A stretch of DNA of 11,064 nucleotides, from the NCBI GenBank assembly GCA_946623765.1, contig CAMORL010000047.1:1-11064 (forward strand), read 5' to 3'. How positions within the stretch are numbered: the stretch's first letter is position 1; every line of letters begins with the position of its first letter. The DNA is from an uncultured Clostridia bacterium (GTDB lineage: Bacteria > Bacillota_A > Clostridia > Christensenellales > CAG-138). The position numbers and the translations under genes are program-made. Of the stretch, positions 1 to 7,008 are shown piece after piece. Below the pieces are notes generated by a model. The model did not search any database, was not told the origin of the DNA, and saw nothing but the letters and a program-made list of their open reading frames with translations.

Positions 1-26
1 ACAACAGTAAAAAGGCGCAAAACGGC

Positions 27-60
27 AAAAGAAAACCGGAGAAAGCCGAAGCTTTCTCCG
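27..60 (-). terminator. Intrinsic terminator of the minus-strand membrane-protein gene
   Basis: A perfect 10-bp stem (CGGAGAAAGC at 37-46 pairing with 51-60) closes a 4-base loop. Read on the minus strand the loop is TTCG closed by C-G, the unusually stable UUCG tetraloop. The minus strand continues with GTTTTCTTTT (27-36), a U-tract. It lies about 115 bases past the stop codon of the gene at 176-1138 and nothing else on that strand separates them. The plus strand has no T-run directly after the stem, so termination is probably one-directional. Confidence 0.85.
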
Positions 61-108
61 ATCGTTTCATGTTCGGTCGGTTTTATTCTGCGTTGATGCA
101 GAGGGAAT

Positions 109-151
109 GAAGCGCATTGGATCGCCGTTTGAAAGGCGGTCTTTGCGCTTC
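109..151. other. Long interrupted hairpin between stop codon and terminator
   Basis: An 8-bp outer stem (GAAGCGCA at 109-116 with 144-151) encloses a short internal loop and a 7-bp inner stem (120-126 with 135-141, one G-T pair) with an 8-base apical loop. A weaker 5-bp hairpin sits at 87-102. No T-run follows on either strand, so it does not look like a terminator. It would lie in the 3' untranslated region of the minus-strand gene at 176-1138 and might protect the message or be part of a small RNA. The structure is seen; any function is inferred. Confidence 0.35.
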
Positions 152-175
152 GATACATCCTCGATTAGGTTCGGC

Positions 176-1138
176 TCAGAGCTGGCTGTGCAGTTTGCGG
201 AATTTATCGGACTTAGAATCCAGCATCGAGAAGCTTGCTTCCGAGGGGATGTCGTTCATGCCGGATTCCAGATAGTTGCGGAGAACGCCGGTGAGAACGA
301 ACGGGCGGATGAACGTGGAGTGGATGATGCTCCAGACGATGATGCCGCCGAGGATCGAAATGGCGAGGGGGATCGTCGCGGGGTTGGTAAGAAGCTGTGC
401 GATCTTGCTTTCGCTCCCCTCAAAAGCCTTTGCAACCGCCTCATAGAAGGGCAGATTGCCGATCGCGGACAGGATTGCATAGAAGATGCCGGTGAATGCG
501 CCGCCGATGAGAAGCAGGGAAACCGCGCCCATGCCGAACACGCGACCCATGTTCTTTGCAAACGTCTTGCCGTGCTTGAAGAACAGCACCGCGCCTTCGC
601 AGGTTGCCTTTGCCGCATTGACGTCCTTGCGATAGAACACCCACCCGAGGCAGCAGTCGCAGAGATACGAAATGATGGTCTGGATGATCGAGTTGATCGC
701 ACTGCCGACCGCGCTGCCGGTATCGCCGCCGATGCTTTCGCCGACCTTCGTGATGCCTCTGCCGATCTGGTTGAAGATGCCCTTGATGGCGTTGGTCACC
801 GCAAAGTATGCCGCAACGGTGAGGAAGCGCGATTTGACGACCTTCTTGCCCTCGGCGATCACGTTTGCGGGCAGCTCGCCCTCGGTGATGCCGCGGGTCA
901 TCATGGCGATCTGTCCCGCTTTCAGCATGTAGGACAAAAATCTCGAGATCAGAATCACCGCCACGAGACCGATGAGCGCGCCGATCAGAAGACCGATCAA
1001 GCCGTTGCTCGCCAGCTTTTCACCCAGCATGAAGCCGACCGTTGCAAGCGCAAGCAGCAGCACGATGGAGAGAACGTCCCAAAAAACGCGGCGCAGGGAG
1101 AAGCCGAGTGTTTTTCTGTAGATCTGTTTGTTGTCCAT
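176..1138 (-). CDS. Multi-pass membrane protein of unknown function
   Basis: The protein has 320 residues. I do not recognise a family. Hydrophobic segments lie at about 22-38, 46-67, 105-121, 143-169 (with Cys160, Cys162 and Cys163), 200-228 and 255-275, so roughly six membrane passes. The N-terminus is short and basic and the C-terminus hydrophilic, and there is no cleavable signal peptide. The ATG at 1138 is supported by AAGGAG (1146-1151 on the plus strand, read as its complement) seven bases upstream. The gene is monocistronic as far as the window shows, diverges from the polyphosphate polymerase operon, and ends before its own UUCG terminator. No catalytic motif is visible. The second segment and the 143-169 segment are rich in Gly, Ala and Ile, as in many channel-like or scaffold membrane proteins, but this does not identify a role. 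Membership of the neighbouring system is unproven. Confidence 0.85.
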   Translation of the reverse strand: MDNKQIYRKTLGFSLRRVFWDVLSIVLLLALATVGFMLGEKLASNGLIGLLIGALIGLVAVILISRFLSYMLKAGQIAMMTRGITEGELPANVIAEGKKVVKSRFLTVAAYFAVTNAIKGIFNQIGRGITKVGESIGGDTGSAVGSAINSIIQTIISYLCDCCLGWVFYRKDVNAAKATCEGAVLFFKHGKTFAKNMGRVFGMGAVSLLLIGGAFTGIFYAILSAIGNLPFYEAVAKAFEGSESKIAQLLTNPATIPLAISILGGIIVWSIIHSTFIRPFVLTGVLRNYLESGMNDIPSEASFSMLDSKSDKFRKLHSQL

Positions 1139-1251
1139 TTACATTCTCCTTATCCGGATGAACACCGATTCGATCCGCTTCCGGATCCGTTCACCTTCCT
1201 TACAGCATACCAAAGATGAAGCCGCAGTACAAGAGCAAAAAGACACAATCC

Positions 1252-1279
1252 GGTATCATTCGCAGAAAACGGTCGTCAA
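1252..1279 (-). promoter_or_regulatory. Weak candidate promoter for the minus-strand membrane protein
   Basis: On the minus strand TTGACG (1274-1279), a good -35 box, is followed after 16 bases by GATACC (1252-1257), a poor -10 box. The leader would be about 100 bases long. Part of it (about 1155-1197) can fold: a GGTGAAC segment pairs with GTTCATC, including one G-T pair, close to the ribosome binding site. The rest of the 1152-1349 gap shows nothing else I can name. Confidence 0.3.
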
Positions 1280-1349
1280 TACGCGGTTTCTTTCGATCGG
1301 GGGGACGTATCATCGCCGCCGTTTGCATTTGAAAAAAAGATGATCGGGT

Positions 1350-1381
1350 TTTAATTTCATTTTAGGAAACGCCTGTATGAT
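1350..1381 (+). promoter_or_regulatory. Promoter with tandem response-regulator operator, polyphosphate operon
   Basis: A -10 box TATGAT lies at 1376-1381. Nine bases upstream is TTTAGG (1361-1366), preceded by the related TTTAAT (1350-1355), an 11-base period. There is no TTGACA-like -35 box; the tandem repeat occupies the -35 region instead. The same arrangement with the same -10 box recurs at 7009-7040, before the second operon. Direct repeats placed about 10 bases from a -10 box are typical of activation by OmpR/PhoB-type regulators. Transcription should start near 1388, giving a leader of about 24 bases with GAGGAAA (1400-1406) as ribosome binding site. Confidence 0.7.
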
Positions 1382-1411
1382 ATAGCCATCAAGGAAAGCG
1401 AGGAAACGCAT

Positions 1412-2119
1412 ATGGAAAGCATACAGGCTCCGATCACCGTAATGCAGCGGGTGGAATGGAAGTATATCCTGGACGCGGCGCAGACGGATTTCTTCTGCGA
1501 GCGTCTGAACGGACGGATGGAGCCGGACGCATACGGGCTGACGACGATTCAGTCGCTCTACTACGACACGCCGAACCGGCAGCTTGTGCGCGCGTCGATC
1601 GAAAAGCCGGCGTTCAAGGAGAAGATCCGCGTACGCGCCTACGGCAGTGCCGCGAACGAAACGCCGGTGTTTCTCGAACTCAAACGCAAGGCGTTCGGAA
1701 TCGTCTACAAGCGCCGCGTGCAGGCGACGGTTCCGGAGGTGCGGCGGTTTTTCGCCGGAGAGCCGGTGCTCGACGCGAAAGGGCAGATCGATCGCGAGAT
1801 GCTCTATTTCCGGGATTATTACGGAACGCTCGAACCCGCGTGCATGATCCTGTACGACCGCACGGCGTACTGCGAGCCGGAGGGAAACCTGCGGCTCACG
1901 ATCGACAGAAATCCGCGCTACCGCGTTGACGCGCTGTCCTTCGATCATGCGCCGGTCGGGATTCCGCTGCTGAATCCGGGCGACACGATCCTTGAGATCA
2001 AGGTACAGGACACGATCCCGCTGTGGCTTCTGCGTATCCTGTCCGACGGAAAAATCCGCCGCGGGAGCATTTCAAAATACGGGGAAGCGTACCGCCGGTC
2101 GATGCTCTGTCGCGAATAA
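1412..2119 (+). CDS. VTC-domain polyphosphate polymerase
   Basis: This 235-residue protein is a single VTC domain, the catalytic tunnel fold of yeast Vtc4, which builds polyphosphate from the gamma-phosphate of ATP. The basic tunnel residues expected of an active enzyme are all visible: Glu15 and Lys17 (VEWKY), Lys71, Arg73 and Arg75 (KIRVR), Glu89, Lys91 and Lys93 (ELKRK), Lys100 to Arg102, Arg150 (YDRTAY), Arg161 (LRLTID), Glu195 and Lys197 (EIK, metal and substrate contacts), and Ser221-Lys222-Tyr223 (SKY). It has no SPX domain and no membrane segment of its own, so it should be cytosolic and be held at the membrane by a partner, plausibly the DUF4956 protein that starts 19 bases downstream. 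The 5' end is set by GAGG eight bases before the ATG and by the promoter just upstream. The family assignment is confident. That the product is polyphosphate rests on homology. Confidence 0.92.
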   Translation: MESIQAPITVMQRVEWKYILDAAQTDFFCERLNGRMEPDAYGLTTIQSLYYDTPNRQLVRASIEKPAFKEKIRVRAYGSAANETPVFLELKRKAFGIVYKRRVQATVPEVRRFFAGEPVLDAKGQIDREMLYFRDYYGTLEPACMILYDRTAYCEPEGNLRLTIDRNPRYRVDALSFDHAPVGIPLLNPGDTILEIKVQDTIPLWLLRILSDGKIRRGSISKYGEAYRRSMLCRE

Positions 2120-2138
2120 AGAAAAGGGAGGTTTTATC

Positions 2139-2810
2139 ATGTTCGGTTCAATTTATTCTTCTTCGGTCACCGCATCCGAATTCTTTTACATGGCGGGCGT
2201 CGCGATCGTCAGCGGGCTGCTGTTTGCATGGCTCATGTCGCGGCGCGTGCGCTCCACAAAGCGCTTCTTCATCGTTGCGGCGCTGATCCCGTTCGTGGTC
2301 GGCGCGGTCATTACCTTTGTAAACGGCAACATCGGCGCGGGCGTCGCGATCGGAGGCGCATTCAGCCTGATCCGTTTCCGCTCCGCGCAGGGTACGGCGG
2401 ACGAGATCGCCGCGATCCTCATCGCCATGGGGGCGGGCATTGCGTTCGGCATGGGCTATCTTGCCTACGGCGTCGTCATCCTGCTTGCGCTTGCGCTGCT
2501 CTATGTGCTCTTTGCGTCGCTGCGGCTCTTCGACAGCAAACCGCTGCGCGAGGAGCGGCTCTTAAAGGTAACGGTTCCGGAATCGCTCGAATACACCGAC
2601 ATGTTCGACGAGCCGTTTTCCCGGTATCTGAAGCGCGTGGAGCGTCTCGGCGTCAAAACGACCGGCATGGGCTCCATGTTCCGCCTTTCGTTCCTCGTAT
2701 CTCTGAAGGATCCGAAACAGGAGAAGGCGTTCATCGACGAGCTTCGCACGCGGAACGGAAACCTCGAGATCGCGCTGCTTCCGTACAGTGAACAGCAGGC
2801 ACAGTTATAA
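2139..2810 (+). CDS. DUF4956 membrane protein, likely partner of the polymerase
   Basis: The protein has 223 residues. Membrane segments lie at about 14-33, 43-62, 86-105 and 107-128, followed by a soluble C-terminal domain (about 140-215) whose alternating strands and helices suggest a small ferredoxin-like fold. The hallmark of the family is the segment GGAFSLIRFR (72-81) followed by Asp88-Glu89. It puts Arg79 and Arg81 beside the membrane core, which could suit a polyanion path. DUF4956 proteins are known neighbours of VTC-domain polymerases; their function is not established. By analogy with yeast Vtc1, whose membrane helices help pass the growing chain across the membrane, I infer an anchor or translocation channel. 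An in-frame extension to 1992 is rejected because it overlaps the polymerase gene and the ATG at 2139 has GGGAGGT six bases upstream. Confidence 0.9.
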   Translation: MFGSIYSSSVTASEFFYMAGVAIVSGLLFAWLMSRRVRSTKRFFIVAALIPFVVGAVITFVNGNIGAGVAIGGAFSLIRFRSAQGTADEIAAILIAMGAGIAFGMGYLAYGVVILLALALLYVLFASLRLFDSKPLREERLLKVTVPESLEYTDMFDEPFSRYLKRVERLGVKTTGMGSMFRLSFLVSLKDPKQEKAFIDELRTRNGNLEIALLPYSEQQAQL

Positions 2811-2837
2811 TCACAAGACAGGGAAAGGAGACAACCC

Positions 2838-4952
2838 ATGAAACGCATCTTTGCAAGTTTGATGATGTTTGCGCTTCTGTGCACTGCATGCGCAAGAAGC
2901 GTACAGACGGACGGCGGAGCCGCCTCGGCTGCCGTCGCGCAGACATCGAATCCGATATCCGCCGCTGCAGCGGCAGAGTCAGCGACGCCGGTCTCCGCCG
3001 AGTCGCTCACCGATCCGACCGACGCGTCGAAGGAAACGACGGATGATTTTTCCGTCACGTCAGAGGCCGGTGAAATCACGCCGGACGGCGCTGTCTATAC
3101 CATTGCCGCGGCAGGCGAGTACACGCTTTCCGGCGCGCTTTCCGACGGTCAGATCGTCGTGGACGCGGGCGAGGAGGACGAAGTCCGGCTGATTCTGGAA
3201 GACGCCTCGATTTCCTGCAGCTTCGGCGCACCGATCCTTGTGAAAAACGCAGGCGACGTCACCGTCAAAGCGGACAAAAATACCTACAACACCGTCACGG
3301 ATCTTCGCACCGGCAGCGCGGAGGGCGTTGAGGAGGACGCGGCAATCTTTGCGGCGTGCGATCTGAAACTCACAGGAACCGGCACGCTGATCGTCGAAAG
3401 CGCGTTCGACAACGGTGTGAAATCGAAGGACGATCTTTCCGTCAAAAACCTGACGCTCAAGGTTACGGCGACCGGAAACGCGCTGAAAGGGAACGATTCC
3501 GTTTCGATCAAATCCGGCAGTCTCATTCTGATCTCAACCGCGTCCGACGGCGTCAAGACCGAAAATGCGGACGTTTCGTCAAAGGGAAAGCAGCGCGGAA
3601 CCGTCTCGATCTCCGGCGGACAAGTCGACATCTACGCGGCATGCGACGGCATTTCCGCGGCGTACAATGTGGAGATTTCCGAAGAAGAGACCTGCGTCGT
3701 CAATATTGACACCGCCTCCTACGCGAACGTGGAAGCGGCGGCGGGGAAGGAGACCTATCTGATCGTCCCGTCTGCGCTGTACAGCGAGGAATTCGATTAC
3801 TATGCGTACCTCTACAACGACGACGATGCCGCGGGCGTGTTCGTGCAGTGCGTCTTTGAAACCATGGTGTACAGCGGACGCACCGGATATTACGGGCTCG
3901 TGTTCCGCGTCCCGGACGGATACAGGAACTTTCTGATTCACATCGTGGAGCACGGCGCACAGCCGGACGGCGAGAACTTCAAGGCAAGCACGACCGGCGA
4001 GACCCTGAACACCGCGATGAACGGCTATCTTCTGACCTCGGTTTCCGGCGGAACGATCTCCGGCGACTGGGTCAGCATCACAAGCGGCGACTCGTCGAAG
4101 ACGACGTATTCGTCCAAGGGCATCAAGGCGGAGAACGAGATCATCATTGACGCAGGAACCGTCACGGTCCGGTCGGGCGACGACGGTCTGCACGCAAACG
4201 GCGGCAGCGAGCTTGCGAACGGCGAATACGGGCTCGGCAGCATCACAATCAACGGCGGATCCGTCACGGTGACGTCGGCGGACGACGGGATGCATGCGGA
4301 CAATACGCTGACGATCAACGACGGTTCGGTGAACATCGTCGAATCGCACGAGGGGCTGGAAGCGAACGTCATCACGCTTGCCGGCGGTACGGTTTACGTG
4401 TATGCCGACGACGACGGGCTGAACGCCTGCAAGGGCGCGGTGACGCCGATGATCTATGTGACCGGCGGCTATGCCGAGGTGCGCACGCCCTCCGGCGACA
4501 CGGACGCGATCGACTCGAACGGCAGTTTTTCCATGAGCGGCGGAACGGTGCTCGTGCTTGCGAGCTCGGAAATGGGACGTATGTCCGGCTCGGTCGACGT
4601 AGACGGAACCGTCACCGTCACGGGCGGAACGATCGTTGCGCTCGGCGGCATCTGCCAGATCCCGCAAAACGGCTCGGTCAACACCTATGTATCGAGCGAC
4701 GCGGGCTTTTCCGCAGGCGAATACCGCATCACGGACGCAGGCGGCGGCACGATCTTCTCGTTCACGCTCTCCGGATCCTACAGCGCATGCTGGATCGCGT
4801 CCGATGCGTTCGCGCTGAACGGCTCTTACGCGGTGGAGAAGGACGGATCGACATTCCTCTCCTGGACGCAGTCCTCCGAAACGGAAGGCGACGCGGGCGG
4901 CTACGGCTCTTTCGGCGGTCGCGGCGGCTTCGGCGGTCACGGACGCAGATAA
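2838..4952 (+). CDS. Cthe_2159-like beta-helix carbohydrate-binding lipoprotein
   Basis: The protein has 704 residues. A signal peptide with a hydrophobic core ends at Cys18; the lipobox LCTAC is imperfect because Cys15 occupies the -3 position, but Cys18 is still the likely lipid anchor. A Ser/Ala/Thr-rich linker (about 20-70) follows. The rest carries repeated rungs of a right-handed parallel beta-helix with recurring acidic turns of the DGxxA type: near 189 (DNGVKSKDD), 235, 269, 425, 448 (DDGLHA), 482 (DDGMHA), 504, 525 and 555. These match the Cthe_2159 family, whose founding member from Clostridium thermocellum binds calcium and acidic or cellulosic polysaccharides. An unrelated-looking insert (about 295-390, Tyr-rich) splits two repeat blocks. 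The tail (683-704) is Gly/Arg/Phe-rich. AAAGGAG seven bases before the ATG fixes the start. It is the last gene of the operon and acts outside the cell; the ligand is unknown. Confidence 0.88.
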   Translation: MKRIFASLMMFALLCTACARSVQTDGGAASAAVAQTSNPISAAAAAESATPVSAESLTDPTDASKETTDDFSVTSEAGEITPDGAVYTIAAAGEYTLSGALSDGQIVVDAGEEDEVRLILEDASISCSFGAPILVKNAGDVTVKADKNTYNTVTDLRTGSAEGVEEDAAIFAACDLKLTGTGTLIVESAFDNGVKSKDDLSVKNLTLKVTATGNALKGNDSVSIKSGSLILISTASDGVKTENADVSSKGKQRGTVSISGGQVDIYAACDGISAAYNVEISEEETCVVNIDTASYANVEAAAGKETYLIVPSALYSEEFDYYAYLYNDDDAAGVFVQCVFETMVYSGRTGYYGLVFRVPDGYRNFLIHIVEHGAQPDGENFKASTTGETLNTAMNGYLLTSVSGGTISGDWVSITSGDSSKTTYSSKGIKAENEIIIDAGTVTVRSGDDGLHANGGSELANGEYGLGSITINGGSVTVTSADDGMHADNTLTINDGSVNIVESHEGLEANVITLAGGTVYVYADDDGLNACKGAVTPMIYVTGGYAEVRTPSGDTDAIDSNGSFSMSGGTVLVLASSEMGRMSGSVDVDGTVTVTGGTIVALGGICQIPQNGSVNTYVSSDAGFSAGEYRITDAGGGTIFSFTLSGSYSACWIASDAFALNGSYAVEKDGSTFLSWTQSSETEGDAGGYGSFGGRGGFGGHGRR

Positions 4953-4961
4953 TCATATCCG

Positions 4962-4996
4962 AAAAAAAGCAGCTCCGGCAATCCCGGAGCTGTTTT
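4962..4996. terminator. Bidirectional terminator between convergent operons
   Basis: A 9-bp perfect stem (CAGCTCCGG at 4970-4978 with 4984-4992) with a 5-base loop is flanked by seven A on the left (4962-4968) and TTTT on the right (4993-4996). It therefore has a U-tract in both directions. It lies 17 bases after the stop of the beta-helix lipoprotein and 17 bases from the stop of the convergent histidine kinase, and serves both. Confidence 0.9.
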
Positions 4997-5009
4997 CCTG
5001 TATGCTGCA

Positions 5010-6263
5010 TTATTCCGTAAACGCCGCCTCCACAGTCAGCGATTGCCCGTCTGAAACCGCATGGATCTTTCCTTTGTGCAGTTCCGTGACCGCCTTCGCG
5101 ATCGCAAGCCCGAGTCCGAAGCCGCCGGTTTCCGAATTGCGCGAGGCGTCGGCACGGTAGAACCGGTCGAACAGGCGGTCCTGATTGCCTTTCTCCACGT
5201 TTGCCGCGGTGTTCGTCACGGACAGAAGAATCTGTCGGCCGTTCTTTTTCAGACGCAGCGTGATGTCTCCGCCGTCCGGCGTATACTTCATGGCGTTGTC
5301 CAGAAGGATCGAAACGAGCTTCCGGATCGATTTTTCGTCGCCGCACAGATTCAGCATCGGCTGGATCTCCACAGAGAACGTCCTGTTCTGCGTCCGCGCA
5401 ATCGACTGGAACGGCTGCACCGCGTCCGAAACGACGTCGGACAGCGGGAAGTCGAGCATCTGCGGCTTCGCACGTTCCTCCTCCATGCGCGAAAGATAGA
5501 TGAGATCGTTGGTAAGCGAAGAAAGCCGATCTGTCTGCGTGCGGATATCCGCGATCCATTCGCTGTCCGGATCCTCCTCCGAAAGCACATCCGTGTCCGC
5601 ACGGATGATCGTGATCGGCGTTTTGAGTTCGTGTCCCGCGTCGGTGATAAACTGTTTCTGCTTTTCATAGCTCTGCGCGATCGGACGCACGATCCGGGCG
5701 GACAGGAGCATCAGAAGCAGGAAGACCATGACGAACCCCGCCGCGGAGATGGCGACGCTGGTTCCGAGAAAGCTCCGGAAGGTCGAAAGCTCGCCGTCGC
5801 GGTTCAGAAAGATCCAGCGCGTTCCCGCGTCCGTCTGTGTGCCGAGGTAGCGGTACGCATCCGAAAAGCCCCGTTCGCGTCCGCTCCTTGCCGCAGCTTT
5901 CGCCATGCTGACAGCGCTTTCTTCGTCGATCGTCACAATGCTCCGCAGATCGACTTCGGACGCCTCTCCGTCGTCGGAAAGCGTGACCGAAAAATACCGG
6001 ACCTGATACGGACGCTCGCCGCGGAACTCGCGCCGCTGTTTCGGCGGCGGGTTGTCGCGTCCGTCGGATCTGGTCTTTTCGCCGAAGGTGAACGAATCGG
6101 ACTTTGCGGTTCCGATTTCCGAAAGCATCAAAAGCGTGTCGTCCGCCTCCCTCACGAGGCTGCGGTAGTTCAGAATGTTGATGAGCCCGATCAGAAGCCC
6201 GAGCACAATGAACAGCGACAGCATCGCCGCGAACAAAAACTTGCGTTGGAGTTTTCTGATCAT
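5010..6263 (-). CDS. Membrane sensor histidine kinase
   Basis: The protein has 417 residues. Two membrane segments (about 10-32 and 167-189) enclose an extracytoplasmic sensor region of about 130 residues. Its stretch 63-89 is rich in Arg and Lys and contains a PPP turn. The dimerisation and phosphoacceptor motif HELKTP places the phosphorylated His at 211. The ATP-binding domain has the N box LDNAMKYTP (Asn323), the F box LFDRFYR (364-370) and the G2 box GFGLGLAIAK (381-390). The usual DxGxG (G1) box is absent; the segment NTAANVEKGN (351-360) takes its place, as I recall in some clostridial kinases of this type. The start overlaps the response-regulator stop by four bases (ATGA), with GGAGGTGA just upstream inside that gene, so translation is coupled. 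It should phosphorylate the adjacent regulator; the signal is unknown. Confidence 0.93.
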   Translation of the reverse strand: MIRKLQRKFLFAAMLSLFIVLGLLIGLINILNYRSLVREADDTLLMLSEIGTAKSDSFTFGEKTRSDGRDNPPPKQRREFRGERPYQVRYFSVTLSDDGEASEVDLRSIVTIDEESAVSMAKAAARSGRERGFSDAYRYLGTQTDAGTRWIFLNRDGELSTFRSFLGTSVAISAAGFVMVFLLLMLLSARIVRPIAQSYEKQKQFITDAGHELKTPITIIRADTDVLSEEDPDSEWIADIRTQTDRLSSLTNDLIYLSRMEEERAKPQMLDFPLSDVVSDAVQPFQSIARTQNRTFSVEIQPMLNLCGDEKSIRKLVSILLDNAMKYTPDGGDITLRLKKNGRQILLSVTNTAANVEKGNQDRLFDRFYRADASRNSETGGFGLGLAIAKAVTELHKGKIHAVSDGQSLTVEAAFTE

Positions 6264-6934
6264 TCCGTCACCTCCAGATAGTAACCCGCGCCGCGCTGCG
6301 CCTTGATCTTCACGTTTGCGCCGACCGCATCCAGCTTCTTGCGAAGATAGGAAATATAGACCCAGACAACGTTCAGTTCGGCTTCGCTGTCATACCCCCA
6401 GAGCCGTTCCATAAACGCGTCGGTCGAGATCAGCCGCTTCGGATTTTTCATCAGCATTTCCAGCATCTGAAACTCCTTGCCTGCAAGCTTGAACTGTCCG
6501 TCCGGTCCCTTGAGATCGTAGGTTGCGACGTCCAGCGTCAGGTTTCCGACCGAAATCGTCGAATCGGACTGTACCTCGCTTCGCCGCGTCATCACGCGGA
6601 TCCGCGCCAAAAGCTCCTTCGTGTCGAACGGCTTTGTGAGATAATCGTTTGCACCGGAATCGAGCCCGAAAACCTTGTCGTCGATTTCGGAGCGCGCGGT
6701 GAGCATCAGTACCGGCGTTTTGTTTCCGGCTTCCCGCATGCGCCTGAGAACCGTAAATCCGTCGATCTTCGGCATCATCACGTCCAGAATCACGCCGTCG
6801 TAGTTCCCGGTTTCAAGATAGTCCAGAGCATCCGCGCCGTTATACACCGCATCGACCGAATAGTTGTTCTTTTTCAGAATCGCGCATACCGCGCGCGACA
6901 GGGATTTTTCGTCCTCCGCAAACAAAAGGCGCAT
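6260..6934 (-). CDS. OmpR/PhoB-family response regulator
   Basis: The protein has 224 residues, the normal length for the family. The receiver domain (1-118) has the acidic pocket Glu7-Asp8, the phosphoacceptor Asp51 (VILDVMMPK), Thr79 and Lys101 (LTKPF). The C-terminal winged helix (about 126-224) has the usual recognition-helix region VVWVYISYLRKKL and the terminal wing RGAGYYLE. Such proteins bind tandem direct repeats as dimers, and two matching repeat operators lie in this window at 1350-1366 and 7009-7024. The start at 6934 is preferred over an in-frame ATG at 6991: GAGGAGG lies six bases before it, and MRLLFAEDE is the canonical N-terminus of the receiver fold. It is the first gene of the pair with the histidine kinase. 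Confidence 0.95.
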   Translation of the reverse strand: MRLLFAEDEKSLSRAVCAILKKNNYSVDAVYNGADALDYLETGNYDGVILDVMMPKIDGFTVLRRMREAGNKTPVLMLTARSEIDDKVFGLDSGANDYLTKPFDTKELLARIRVMTRRSEVQSDSTISVGNLTLDVATYDLKGPDGQFKLAGKEFQMLEMLMKNPKRLISTDAFMERLWGYDSEAELNVVWVYISYLRKKLDAVGANVKIKAQRGAGYYLEVTE

Positions 6935-6962
6935 GATGTTCCTCCTCGGGGATCTTTCCGTT

Positions 6963-6996
6963 ATCATATCATATATCTTTGAAAAAATCACGAAAA
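6963..6996 (-). promoter_or_regulatory. Candidate promoter of the two-component operon
   Basis: On the minus strand two overlapping TATGAT -10 boxes lie at 6963-6968 and 6968-6973. The second is 17 bases from a weak TTTTCG -35 box (6991-6996). The tandem TTTAGG operator of the divergent operon (7009-7024) sits immediately upstream of this promoter, so the regulator could also control its own transcription. The -10 boxes are convincing, the -35 box is not. Confidence 0.5.
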
Positions 6997-7008
6997 ACTT
7001 TGCGGCGG

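Noticed and set aside
107..1219. Long plus-strand reading frame opposite the membrane-protein gene
   Set aside because: It is a GC-rich antisense shadow: His/Asp/Arg-heavy composition, no ribosome binding site, no recognisable fold, while the minus strand encodes clear membrane helices with a good ribosome binding site.
1992..2138. In-frame N-terminal extension of the DUF4956 protein
   Set aside because: Overlaps the polymerase gene, is Arg/Cys-rich without homology, and the ATG at 2139 has a strong ribosome binding site.
3579..4940. 453-codon minus-strand frame inside the beta-helix lipoprotein gene
   Set aside because: Antisense shadow of a repetitive GC-rich gene, with Arg/Val/His-rich low-quality sequence and a start that lacks a ribosome binding site. 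The plus strand has the family repeats.
5061..6281. 406-codon plus-strand frame opposite the histidine kinase
   Set aside because: All kinase motifs are on the minus strand; the opposite frame is Arg-rich without domains or translation signal.
6935..6991. N-terminal extension of the response regulator
   Set aside because: It would cover the promoter's TATGAT boxes and the ribosome binding site, and the receiver domain starts naturally at 6934.
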